From assembly GCA_022606135.1 (NCBI GenBank), contig JABYQN010000004.1:3100001-3164000 (forward strand): 64,000 nt of DNA, given 5' to 3'. This document shows positions 36,918-47,559 of this stretch, piece by piece (within the stretch, counting starts at the first letter, position 1; each line of letters opens with the position of its first letter). Origin of the DNA: Fomes fomentarius. Its lineage: Eukaryota > Basidiomycota > Agaricomycetes > Polyporales > Polyporaceae. A program made the translations under genes and the position numbers. The notes under the pieces were generated by a model, which worked only from the letters and a program-made list of their open reading frames with translations, did not search any database and was not told the origin of the DNA.

Positions 36918-39297
36918 ATGGCCCCCAAGAAATCCCCCAAGAAAATCGAACTTTTCTACCTCTGCCTTGAAGACGACGTCATCAACTCAGTCTCTGTTCT
37001 TCCGAATGCAACCTCGTGGGATATCAAGGAAGCGGTGGAGCTCCAAGAACCACTTTTCCACACGATTTGGCTTGTATGTTTTTCCTGTCACATCCGAACT
37101 GTCTCTTGAGTACACTCACTGAAATGTGTATTGTAGGTTCCACCCAGTAGCATCAAGATAAGCAGAGAAGTGTTTGCTAACCGGTCTTCCGTGCGATCCG
37201 CTCTACGCGAGAAATTCGAGTGTGTCGAAGACCTTGTACGACTGCTGAGCCACAATCATGAGGAATGGCTGAGGCAGGTTCAGGTCGACGAGCTGCATCT
37301 CGTCATAAGACATGGTGAGTCATTATAGAGCTCACTATATTCTGTTTCCTGAATTACGCAGTGCATTATCCCATCATCACATTGTATGACGTGGCAACAC
37401 GGGAGTGTGTCAAGAAGAAAGAAGTCCTCCCTCAAACTATGGTCGAAAATATCCTTCCATCAGGGAAGCAGGATTATAGTGTGTATCGGGTAGGTTTGGG
37501 TTTGATGTCCTGCGATTACCTGTGGCAGGCGCTGACCCTATGTTGGAGTTTCCGGAAGGGACCAAATCGTCGCCCCCCGATGCGCTGAAAGATGCTGTCG
37601 ATTCACACCCTGTATCGACTCTTCAGAAGATCGATCGTGACTTAGACTTGCACTTAGTCTCGCCGTGGGGGTTTGCACGTCAGGAACTGCATTTTGTCAT
37701 CGTTGCTCCTGGTAAGTCGTCTTTACGTATGGCGTTCATTCGCGTTCCAACCCCCCCTCCAAAGACTTTGTGGACGAAGACGAAGACGAGGAGAGAGATA
37801 CGCTGCAAGCTCTTCCGTTCAAGGAACAACGCCTCTGGTACTTCGAGAGTACTCCCCCTGCTGCGCCGTCTTCTCAGGCGCAGAAGTCTCAGTTTCAGAA
37901 GGCGCAGAAGACTAAGGGGCAACGGATCTACTGTGGTCGGCCACACCAACATACGACCCCCCCATCTCTTCTGGACGAGACTCTGTGCCAGCTTCGCTAC
38001 AATATCCAGTCAATCGCCCCCACTCCTAAAGATATCCAGTGTTATGATGCTCTCCGTTTATCAGCCTGCAAGCTCTTCGCAGAGGAGAAATATCGACGGG
38101 AAGAGTTCACGGACATCCTGACAGAAGCAGGCGTTTTCCCTGCACATGCCAGCCGACGTTTCATCGGTTCGACCGATTTCCACGACGATGGTGACATTCG
38201 CGCTCCTTGCTTGGGTGGCAGGGTCATCCTCTATGTACAGGAGATCAAGAATGAGATCGGTACCACCAAAGCCGATCCCTACGTTGAGGCTATCTACTAC
38301 TGGATTGAGAATGTCCGGACTTTCCTCAAGTCGCCTATCGGTCAGGGAGTCAAGGCCGATCAGATCAACTTTCCCGCCGTCCTCGTGCTGCAGTTTGGCA
38401 AGTGTCTCCTTTCTATGATGGACGACTACCATTGATACTCAGCACAGGGCCTTATCTAGCTATCGCTGCTGCAGTGTACGGGCGTGATCCCATCGTCGAA
38501 CACATTGGTTGTGTCTCTCTCCATGCGCATCTCACCAATGACCCAGAGCTTGCAGCTGGAGAGCGGGCCATCGCTGCTCTACGCGTCGCTCTACATTCAC
38601 TGCAGGAGCGCTACCCCGTTATGCCCCCGAACGCGGACCACGCGCCGACTTCCCCTTCCGCAACTTCTACGTGGACGATGGTGGCACTCGACATGAATTC
38701 ACGTATGTGTCCTCGATTGGCGGCAGGAGAGTATTCCGTGTGGTCGAGGACGGAACGCCCTTGTGCGTGAAATTTAGCAAGCGCTACTCCTCCGAAGCAC
38801 ACCAGGTGGCCTGCGATGCCGGCATCGCTCCCGCATTGCGTGCTGTGAACGTTGTCTGTGACTGGATCATGATCGTCATGGATGACATCACGGCAGAATA
38901 CTCCAACACCATGTGGGACTTCAAGTACGGTGGGAAGAAGACGGGGAGGAAGGCGAAGCCGCAGAAGGAACACGCAGCTCAATTACGAGTCAAGCCTGCT
39001 GTGTCGTTGGAAGAGGTACAGAAGCAGGTGGAGGCTATACTGAAAGTCTTACATGCCAAGGGGTGGGTCCATGCGGACGTACGCGACTGCAATGTGCTCA
39101 TGCGCAACGAGGATGCGTCTGCAGAAAAGGCTGACTTCCAGATCGTTGATTGGGACTGGGCCGGCCGCCTGGGCGAGGTCAAGTACCCTCGAGCCATCAA
39201 CAGAGGAGACATTATTCGTCCGCCAAATGCCCTGGCCGGCGAGGCGATCACGGCCGAGGATGATATGTGGATGGCGAGTCAGTTGAGCCGCTACTAA
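36918..39297 (+). CDS. Crinkler-like protein: CRN N-terminus, nuclease-like centre, kinase-like C-terminus (one apparent frameshift)
   Basis: Six exons: 36918-37073, 37137-37314, 37362-37478, 37529-37711, 37765-38397, 38448-39297; about 705 residues. The first ~110 residues resemble the ubiquitin-like Crinkler N-terminal domain (FYLCLEDDVINSVSV; FANRSSVRSALREKF). A PD-(D/E)xK-type nuclease signature follows (VQEIKNEIG near residue 371, then ADPYVEA). The C-terminal domain has kinase hallmarks: VVEDGTPLCVKFSKRY, catalytic loop WVHADVRDCN (HxDxxxxN, near residue 630) and DWDWAG. This architecture belongs to the CRN/CR effector-toxin class known from oomycetes and basidiomycetes, proposed to act in nuclei of competitors or of the cell itself. 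Intron 5 (38398-38447) is GC-AG. A 5-C run at 38624-38628 leaves the kinase one base out of frame, with no intron to absorb it: either a true lesion or a sequence error. Confidence 0.75.
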
Positions 39298-40229
39298 ATT
39301 GTCACACTTTGTACGATACGATATGTCCGAGTGGCCTCTTTCATTGTTACTGTGCGCGACGACGATGCAAAACGAGCCCGCTGTGACCCCTGAAGCTGAT
39401 GGCCTGGCAGCCGCAGCCTCCGTGAGCACATCGCTGTGTCTGAGTGGCGAGTAGGCGTCTGTGCTGCGAAGTGGATGGTTGGGAGCTATGTGCGCGCGCT
39501 GAAGTCTGCGCGGCGCGCCGCCCAGCACCTAGACGACTTGACGTGTCAGACTCGTGGCTATTTGGCCGTGAGCTGGATGTGGCCATTACATTACTGGAAG
39601 TTTAAGTCTAACATCGCAAGATTGCCTTGCTTTGGCTTTTTGTAGTGCACCAGACAGGAAGTCACGGCATAACAGTGTGATTCAGCGTTGTTGCAGACGG
39701 GCACGTCAATCATCATCGGGGCGATTGGTAATATGATAAATGGTGCTGGTTCGATTGAACCGACCTTGAACGAACCGACCTTTAACGGACACGCCTGCGC
39801 GAGTGTATAATATATTGCACATCCACAGATCAGATATGCAGTGGTTACACCGCGTCCTGTGGGCCATGTCATCGGTGGTGACTGTATCTCGCGTGACACT
39901 GATGTCAATCGTCTTCTACATATGCCAGTATTGTATGCAAAATGTCAGTGAGTGCAGGAATGGTATACAAGAGAGCATGCTGCACCCACCATGAGTGTGG
40001 ACAACCTTCTGGTCCGAGGGGACTCATCCATCAGCAAAATTGACGGCACCAGGTAAGTGCAGGTAGTTCAGGTGAGCCCTGGGAGATATGATAAGATAAC
40101 CTCTGGTCTGGCAAGAGTTATGCCAGATCTGTCACCCCTCACCCATGGTGGTGTGAATAGTTCATCACGCACCAGCGATGATTGTTCTCTTACTCATCAG
40201 GAAAAAGCTTTTTGTATGTAGACACTGAC
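39298..40229. other. Intergenic region, nothing recognised
   Basis: No conserved ORF, repeat or RNA gene seen between the Crinkler-like gene and the gypsy LTR. Confidence 0.4.
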
Positions 40230-40605
40230 TGTCACGAACGGGTTTTCAACGCATGTGCGATGCGCGTGTGAAGTGCCCATTGCACGTGACAGCATGGCAA
40301 GGCTGTGGGTGCAATGCACTTATCACTCACACGCACGCTGATGATTGATGTAGATAGCTCACCCCCTGATGTGGTCCTAGATATATAGGATAGGATAGTG
40401 CAAGCCACCTGGAGACACATTTTTGACCTCTTGTCTCCAGGCGAGCCCCCTCATGTATTTGCATTCACATAGTTCTCTCAATAGATGTCTTGTCTCCAGC
40501 CCTTGGTGTCGGGCCTTGCTCCACTTTGCTGCACAAGACTTGTCGACTCATCCCTGCTTGCCTTTCAGATTCCTCCCTACCTTCGCTTGACCCATGGTCG
40601 TGACA
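40230..40605 (+). repeat. Ty3/gypsy 5' LTR
   Basis: 376 bp starting TGTCACGA and ending TCGTGACA, a perfect 8-bp inverted terminal pair. A TATATA box lies at about 40379-40386. Gypsy gag sequence follows downstream. No second copy is in the window, so this rests on the termini and context. Confidence 0.6.
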
Positions 40606-40940
40606 CTAGGTCGAAACTCCTAACCGAGCACTGGTGAGCAATATCTTTACCCCACCCCCCCCTCCACATTCTGGTGTCACAACTCGCTGCACGGGCCTGC
40701 AAGAACTGGACCCACGGTTATCACAAATGCGCGATTGAGGACCAGCACTTTGACACAAACCATAGGCAGTGGTTCATTTGCAAGGCCCAACCATGTAGCA
40801 ACCACTATGAAAACTTCATCGCAACATGGGCAACACCCCACAACAAGCCCACCAAAGCAAACGAAGAGCTGATTTGAGCAAGGATTGAAAACCCGATTCC
40901 TCAACCCCCTCGAGACCCATCATGTCCACTGCTACGGGGT

Positions 40941-42160
40941 GTGGCGGACAGAGCTGCAAGTCAACTGGGCAGTTGCAACCCCACTCCACCCCCTATCTCC
41001 CCATTGCTCTTTCCCGGTCTCAACCTCAAAGTCACAGGCTTTCAAGAACGCACTGCACCTAGATCTCCCACACGGATCATTCTCAATTCACCACCACTGC
41101 TACCGACACAATCCCTGGCACATTCAAACCCACCCTCATCTCCATCCGAACCAACATCGCCAACCATGCCTCCACTGTCTGACTCAATGGTACAGATGCT
41201 TGCACCTGCTGTGTTCAATGGCAAGATGCTGAACCTGCTGGTCAAAGATGCGGCAGTATGGGCCGTTCCATTCTACCCAAGACTTGGGGCCAGTCCACCG
41301 CCATGGTCAATGTTTGACAACTTTGAACGCAACTTTAAGGTGCACTTCTGTCCTGTCGATGATGTCGCAGTGGCTTCCAAGGAGCTGAAGAATTGGGGGT
41401 GTGGGGGGTCATGCCCACGCATGGCGAATCTGCAGGAGTGGATGTTGGAATTACTATGGACTATGGACTATAGACGTGCATTAGGTGCTTATGGGCACAG
41501 CATTTTCCTTGGCTATGTTTCCTTCTTACCTGATATGGTACACTGAATACTGTACTTATATGGTTATCTGTTTTCACTTTGTCCAGTCCATTCTGGTGCA
41601 TTCTACACTGCTCCAGATAGTTCTAGATAGTCTTGGATGCGTCCATGTGACCATCTCTAGTATATTCTACAGCTTTCTCTTTGTTCTGTCTGAGTCATCG
41701 CTCCACCTTTCTTACTCAGCATTGGTTCACTCTGACTCAGACATATCACATGCTCTCCTTTCTGTCACTTACTTATGCAGCTCCTGTACAGTATATAAGG
41801 AGGGACTTTCAGGGCTTCGTCTCCTCAGTCTTTGCTCACTGACTGAGGAGTAAGTACTTTGTTCTACTATATGCTTTATGCTCTTACTTACTTAGTACCT
41901 ATAGCTCGTCTGTCTGAATGTCTACTAGGTACTTATCACTTTATGATTATAGTCTTTGCTCACTGACTGAGGACTTGTCTGTCTGCATGTCTACTAGCTG
42001 TTGCGACTCTTGCCTTCACAGGTTCAGACTTCATCAGTGGATGGCAAAGTTCAATGCTGTGGCAGTGTGCACTACGCTGTCTGATGAGGACAAGCAGATG
42101 CGCTACTGCGACACATTGCTGCATGGTTTATGCCATCAGCTAGCAGTTGCTTCAGGTTGG
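40941..42160 (+). pseudogene. Gypsy gag remnant split by a solo LTR
   Basis: The plus-strand frame from 40941 gives a proline-rich stretch then a retroelement Gag core to NLQEW at about 41440. The frame resumes at 42037 (MAKFNAVAV) after the solo LTR 41443-42036. The two halves meet at the duplicated GTGGA, which codes across the junction. The start is uncertain, since earlier frames also show Gag-like composition. Confidence 0.65.
41443..42036 (+). repeat. Solo LTR of a diverged copia-like family (family 2)
   Basis: 594 bp, TG...CA, flanked by a perfect 5-bp duplication GTGGA (41438-41442 and 42037-42041). It aligns along its length with the 554-bp family 1 LTR but with many differences. 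TATATAA at 41792-41798. Two TGACTCA-type sites (TGAGTCA near 41691-41697, TGACTCA near 41734-41740). It shares the unusual architecture of family 1: a 47-nt sequence split by a 55-nt GT-AG segment (41850-41904), then an unsplit copy at 41951-41997. Confidence 0.9.
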
Positions 42161-43399
42161 TGAGCACCGCAAGTGTGTGGTGTTCACAGTCACCGATATT
42201 GGAGCCGAGGATGTTATCATCAGACTCGACTGGCTGCGCAAGCACAACCCAGACATTGATTGGGACACAGGGACGCTGCACCTGTGAGGGTGTCCAGAGT
42301 CGTGTCATGCACATTAATAGACCTGTAATGCAGGTATGTGCAGACGGTCAGAAGGTGCGAGAGTCCAGTCATGTGGACACAAGGGGAGCCAAGCAGATGG
42401 GATGGAGAGAGGAGGAAAGGGAGAGAGGAGAGGTGACGTAGTCGGACTGCTTGGGATAGGCCCAGAAGTCGAATAGAATTGATGTTGAAGATCACTGAGA
42501 GTGTTGAGAGTTGAGGCCGAGGGTCTGTAGGGTGAGAGTCAAGCATTGAAGGTAGATGGAGAGTGTGTCAAGGATCAAGAGTCGATAGGCACTATTCAAG
42601 GGTCGAGAGTCGGATACGGGGAATACTATCTTCTATCCGAATGTACACTACCACAACTTAAATATCTACAGGAGTCCGAGGCCAAGAGGAGCGATGGAAG
42701 AGACTGGAACAGTGCTGGAATGCCCGGAGTACGGATAAATTGATGTAGATCATAAGCAAATGTAAGCAAGTCATGGTGGCGCAGCTCTTGCAACAGGACA
42801 GGTCTACAGTAACTATTGTATGGAGGGACTATTGGATGGTCTGGCACGGTAGGTAAGAGTATAGCATGTAAGTACTAGTGTGTCCACCGGGGAGAAGAGG
42901 GATACAAGAGCGGGTGGTGGCGGTTTGCTATGGGGGACATCAGGCAAATGTCTGGACTGAGGCTCATCAGCAAGTATGTCGGAAAGAACAGATTGCGCAA
43001 CATGTGAGGCTTGGCAACCGTTGTCGCTGATGTGGAGGCATGTCATGTCGGTGCGGACTGGCTTGGCTCGTGTTGGCGAGATCCCTGGCTCCAGTTTGAG
43101 ACAATTCCTGCAGGCTTAGGGGCTTTGGGGCATTGGTACATTGCATTGGCTTAACGGTGAGTTCGAAGGAGGGTCGGCGAGACATGTTGTCAGTGAGTCA
43201 TGGTGGTACAAGGAAGAGAGGCGATGGCACTTGTTGGCGCATGCTTTGGTTACCAAATGTGGCGAGTGCTTGTGCAGCCGTGCACAATGCACATCAACAT
43301 TGCCTGCTCAGACAGACATGTGTGATATGGGGGTTAGGCCTACGGTGCATCAAAATCTCAAGCAGTGATGGAGGGTCAGGAAGGTGGGTGCGATACATG

Positions 43400-44082
43400 C
43401 AACAGTCATGGTTAAGGAACATGTCGACATGGCTCCCAATACTGAACCAGAGTGGGATGACTCTGAAGATGCACTACTGGCATCTTGGGAAGAGGGATGG
43501 TCGCTCTGTGAAGCACCACAACTGTTTGCTATGGCAGGGTACACCTACTCACAGCAGCTAGCTGAGCAGGAGTATTTGAAGAAGGAGACCTGATCTGCCA
43601 AGGAGATCATTGTGACATGCTACCATCAATACCTACAGGTATCCTCAAAGGACACATCAGAGTGACTCCCGGATCATGGCCTCTATGACCATGCCATCAA
43701 ACCCATACAGGATGCTAAGATGTTTTACTTGCGCGTGTACCCTTTGTCCCCAAATGAACAAGGTGAGCTTAACAAGTTCATTAGCGAGAACCTGGTGAAA
43801 AGTTACATCCACAAGTCAAAATCTCCTATTTCATCTCCATTTGTCTTCATCAAGAAAAAGGATGGCAGTCTGTGACTGGTACAGGACTACTGACGCTTGA
43901 ATGAGATCACTGTGAAGAATTAATATCCAATTCTGCTGGTCTCCAAGCTGGTGGATCGACTCAAGAGTGTGAAGATATTCACAAAGCTGGACATATGCTG
44001 GAGGTACAATAACATTTGAATCAAGACCAGTGACGAGTGGAAGGCTGCGTTTGTGATAAATCGTGGTCTCTTTGAACCAAGT
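43400..44082 (+). pseudogene. Gypsy reverse transcriptase N-terminal remnant
   Basis: Contains the segment from YHQYLQVSSKDTSE through the KKKDGSL motif to WKAAFVINRG, with in-frame stops near 43875, 43893, 43922 and 44018. The polymerase active site is beyond the truncation. Confidence 0.75.
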
Positions 44083-44636
44083 TGATGAACTCTGAACCTG
44101 TAAGGCAAGGAGTGACTGGAAGTCACAACAGAGAGAGATCTTCAGTCAGTGAGTGAACAACTCTATTGCATAGTGAAGTACCTGTAAGTCACAACAAAGA
44201 GAGACTACAAGTACTAAGTCAGTAAGAAGTAGTAGAGCGTATGTAGGTAAGAGACTTACTCTTCAGTCAGTGAGCGAACGACTGAAGAGCAGAGGCGAAG
44301 AAGGGACTGCTTATATACATGAGGGATGAGTCCATGAGTCAGCGGATAAAGCAGTCACATGTAGCCATAAGATGATGAGTCAGAGTCCATATCGGCATAT
44401 GAGTCAGATATAGTCATAGCATGAGTCAGACATTAGGTCTAGAAGAGTCCGGTGCAGTGTAGAATGCACTGGTACGCATAGGAATGCACAGTAACCATAT
44501 GGTCATGGGAAAGTACAGTAGGAGAACAAAGAAAACCATAAATGGTAAGTAGGAACACAGCCTATCTAATCATATGACCATAAACAGGTGTACACAACTC
44601 CGGTCCGAGCACAGCTGGTAGTCCGGAAGTTCAACA
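44083..44636 (-). repeat. Element A 3' LTR (family 1)
   Basis: 554 bp, TG...CA on the minus strand. Compared with the LTRs of B and C it carries numerous transitions, several at CpG. CAAGT precedes it on the plus strand; CAAGT also occurs two bases beyond the right end of the element (50584-50588), a possible but imperfect target duplication. Confidence 0.9.
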
Positions 44637-47268
44637 GCATGTTCTTTGTGAGAGAATCAGCCAACTGATCTGCAGTCGCAACATAGAAGATCTCGACAGA
44701 GCCAGACTCCACTTGTTCACGAATGAAGTGGTAGCGAATCTCTATGTGCTTGGTACGCCGGTCGACTACTGGATTGACTGACAGGAAAATCGAACCCTGG
44801 TTGTCTAGACACATGGGTGTCGGCCTGGTCAAATCATCACCAAGTTCATCGCCGAACGTCCTCAGCCAGATCAACTGACGACAGGTATCAGAGGCCGCTT
44901 TATATTCCGCCTCAGTAGAGGAGAGCGAAATGGTAGGCTGACGCCTCGAAGCCCACGATATAGCACCACCTGCCATCAAGAAGACGAAGCCAGAGGTAGA
45001 ATGCCGATCATCACGGTCTTCGGCCCAATCTGAATCTGAATAGGAGATCAGACCATCATTAGACACTCCCTTGTAGTGCAAGCAATACGCCTTTGTCCCT
45101 TGAAGGTAACACAGGACATACTTCGCATAACTCATGTGCGCCTCAGAGGGATTGGCATTGTACTTCAATAACCATGTGACAGCGAAGGAGATATCAGGAC
45201 GTGTTCTGAGCATGGCGTACAAAAGACTGCCAATGAGACTCTGGTAGTGTTGCCTGAACTGATCGGAAGCTGGTTCGTCGGCACTTGCCAAGACAGCACC
45301 AGCAGGAAGGGGTGTACGTGAGGGTTTACAGTCAGCCATCTGAAAGCGCTCGAGAACAGACTGGATGTACTCTTCCTGGTCGATGTCGATCATACGAGTA
45401 GATCGATCACGAGTGATGCGAAGACCAAGGAAGCGCTGTACAGATCCCAAGTCCGTCATCTTGTACTGCTTAGAAAGCGAACGCTTGACTTGTTTGATGT
45501 GACTAGACTGATTGCCCATCAGAAGTAAATCGTCGACATAAAGAACGACAATCGTGACGTGATCCCCCCCTTGTCGCCGATATACGTAGATCCCAGCATC
45601 AGAATATGTCCGTGTAAATCCCAGATCTAGAAGCGATTGATGGATTTTCGCATTCCACTGACGCGACGCCTGCTTAAGACCATAGATAGCCTTTTTGAGT
45701 AGACAGACATGATCTTCCTTCCCAGGAACGACCCAGCCTTCCGGCTGTTCCATATAAATCTCCTCATCTAGATCGCCATTCAGGAACGCGGTTTTGACAT
45801 CCATTGACTCGATGTCCCAGTCCTCAAGCGCTGCATGCGCGAGTAAATACCGGATAGACTCAAACCGCGCCACTGGAGAGAACGTCTCATGGTAGTCCTC
45901 TCCCCACACCTGAGTGAAACCCTTTGCAACCAGATGAGCCTTGTACCGCCCATCATGTTTGATGTCATAGACCCAGCGGTTAGAGACAACATGCCGGCCC
46001 TTGGGATGAGGAATGAGAACCCAAGTCTTATTCTCCATAAGCGACTCAAATTCTGACTTCTCAGCTCCGCGCCATTTCTCAGCATCAGGTGAGCGCATGG
46101 CTTCCTTATGCAACTGAGGTAAGCCAGCTTTATACTGAGCAGCAGCTAGAAAAGCGAGTATCATCTCCGCTTCGCGCAGATTGCCATCCTTGTCGATCTG
46201 ATTATCAGCACGTGCAGGATCGTCATACACATTGTTATCAGTCCTGTCCTTGTGGGGAATACCAGCTTTTTCGCGACGAGGACGGTCACGAGCAATGCTT
46301 GGTTCATTAGCTCCCACTGGAGGGTGACGACCACGTTTGTGAGGAGGATGAGGAGGAATGACAGGAGGCGGTGTAGGAGGACGTTGCGGAGGAGGAGGAG
46401 GCTCAGCAGGAGCTTCTGCAGGAGGAGCGGGATCAGCATCCGCTGGAGGGTCAGGTTGTGGTGGTTCGAAGATGTTGGGAGGAATGAAAGGGATTGCATC
46501 ATTGGGATCGACCGAATCAGAGTCATCGTTCGAGGAATCATCCGATTGATCATCTGAGAACGGACTGTCGTCCAGGGTAGAAGGACGGTTGCCAGGTAAG
46601 TTACGAGCAGGGAAAGACTCTTCGTCAAATGTTGCATCGCGGGACACGACGATAGAGCGGTTGGCTGGATTCCAAAACCTATACCCCTTGGAACCAGACT
46701 CATACCCAACGAAGATCATCTCGACAGCCTTCTTGTCGAGTTTCCCTTCGCACTTTGCCTTCTGCACATGGACAAAAGCTTTGCACCCAAACACTCTGAA
46801 GTAAGAGACATCCAGAACGGTACCATCCCAAACAGTGATGGGGCACAACCACTTCTGTCGTCGCATAGGTTGACGATTGTAGATATGAACAGCTGCGTCA
46901 AGAGCGAGTTGCCAGAAACCATGACTAAGGCCTGCTTGGTGGAGCATAGACAGAGCCTTTTCAGTAATAGTACGATTCCAGCGCTCAGCACGTCCATTCT
47001 GTTGAGGCGAACCCGGTAGAGTCTTCTGGTGCTCGATACCGTGCGAACGAAGAAGTGTAGAGAACTCGTCTGATGTGTATTCCCCCCCTCGATCTGAGCG
47101 GATCGATTTGATCTTCTTGCCGGTCTGGTTCTCAGCCCATGCCTTATAGTCTTTGAACACTTGGATCGCGTCAGACTTGTGTTTAAGGAAGTAAGCACGA
47201 GCGAGACCAGAATAGTCATCAATAAAACCGGCGAAGTATTTCCAACCTCCGATAGCCTGAGTGCGCAT
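44566..47268 (-). CDS. Copia integrase-RT-RNase H (element A)
   Basis: 900 codons from the first ATG; the open frame extends upstream to the TGA at 47560. The zinc-binding HHCC part of integrase lies in that upstream stretch. Then DDYSG and SDRGGEYTS, SPQQNGRAERWN (D,D-35-E core), a proline-rich linker, RT starting at WVLIPHPKGRHVVSNRW with the active site YVDDLLLMG, and RNase H (SYSDSDWAEDRDDR, SSTEAEYKA). The C-terminal residues differ from B and C: the 70-bp deletion fuses the frame to LTR sequence, so it ends with LTR-coded residues. RNase H carries C-to-T changes that alter conserved arginines (KYVLCYLQG versus KYVLRYLQG). Confidence 0.85.
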   Translation of the reverse strand: MRTQAIGGWKYFAGFIDDYSGLARAYFLKHKSDAIQVFKDYKAWAENQTGKKIKSIRSDRGGEYTSDEFSTLLRSHGIEHQKTLPGSPQQNGRAERWNRTITEKALSMLHQAGLSHGFWQLALDAAVHIYNRQPMRRQKWLCPITVWDGTVLDVSYFRVFGCKAFVHVQKAKCEGKLDKKAVEMIFVGYESGSKGYRFWNPANRSIVVSRDATFDEESFPARNLPGNRPSTLDDSPFSDDQSDDSSNDDSDSVDPNDAIPFIPPNIFEPPQPDPPADADPAPPAEAPAEPPPPPQRPPTPPPVIPPHPPHKRGRHPPVGANEPSIARDRPRREKAGIPHKDRTDNNVYDDPARADNQIDKDGNLREAEMILAFLAAAQYKAGLPQLHKEAMRSPDAEKWRGAEKSEFESLMENKTWVLIPHPKGRHVVSNRWVYDIKHDGRYKAHLVAKGFTQVWGEDYHETFSPVARFESIRYLLAHAALEDWDIESMDVKTAFLNGDLDEEIYMEQPEGWVVPGKEDHVCLLKKAIYGLKQASRQWNAKIHQSLLDLGFTRTYSDAGIYVYRRQGGDHVTIVVLYVDDLLLMGNQSSHIKQVKRSLSKQYKMTDLGSVQRFLGLRITRDRSTRMIDIDQEEYIQSVLERFQMADCKPSRTPLPAGAVLASADEPASDQFRQHYQSLIGSLLYAMLRTRPDISFAVTWLLKYNANPSEAHMSYAKYVLCYLQGTKAYCLHYKGVSNDGLISYSDSDWAEDRDDRHSTSGFVFLMAGGAISWASRRQPTISLSSTEAEYKAASDTCRQLIWLRTFGDELGDDLTRPTPMCLDNQGSIFLSVNPVVDRRTKHIEIRYHFIREQVESGSVEIFYVATADQLADSLTKNMLLNFRTTSCARTGVVYTCLWSYD

Positions 47269-47559
47269 CAGTCCATCGAGGTCCGTATGGACTCGCTCGA
47301 GAACTTCAGTAGCACGCTTCTCAGAAGGTGGAAAGGGGTTACGAGTGGATTTGCCAAAAGCGCATCCATCACACGGTTCTTCGTCTGCAGGATCAACAGC
47401 ATCAACCCCCTTAGTATGCTTAGGAAGGTTGCGCAGAACGTCCTTGCCCGCATGACCAAAGCGATGGTGCCAGGTCTTGAACTTATGGACATTGAGATGG
47501 ACGCGCTTGCTGTTGTGAAGCTCAATAATAGTCCAATAACAATTAGATGAAGGGTTGTA

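Larger units (their letters stand above)
40606..44082 (+). mobile_element. Decayed, 3'-truncated Ty3/gypsy element
   Basis: Gag sequence (FDNFERNFKVHFCPVDDVAVA, about 41310-41375) continues after a solo LTR insertion with SDEDKQMRYCDTLL (about 42080-42120). A protease-region piece follows (DIGAEDVIIRLDWLRKHNP, about 42195-42255). The start of reverse transcriptase is at about 43690-44080 (VYPLSPNEQGELNKFI, SPFVFIKKKDGSL, IFTKLDICW). Stops and frameshifts are frequent. The sequence between about 42300 and 43390 is too decayed to place. RT stops just after WKAAFVINRGLFEP, where copia element A begins, so the catalytic motif, RNase H and integrase are absent here. Not functional. Confidence 0.8.

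Noticed and set aside
40606..40640. Gypsy primer binding site
   Set aside because: The bases after the LTR do not clearly match a tRNA 3' end or a self-priming leader, so no call was made.
45780..46709. Long ORFs on alternative frames and strands within copia pol (repeated in B and C)
   Set aside because: Shadows of the integrase-RT frame with low-complexity composition; no independent motifs.
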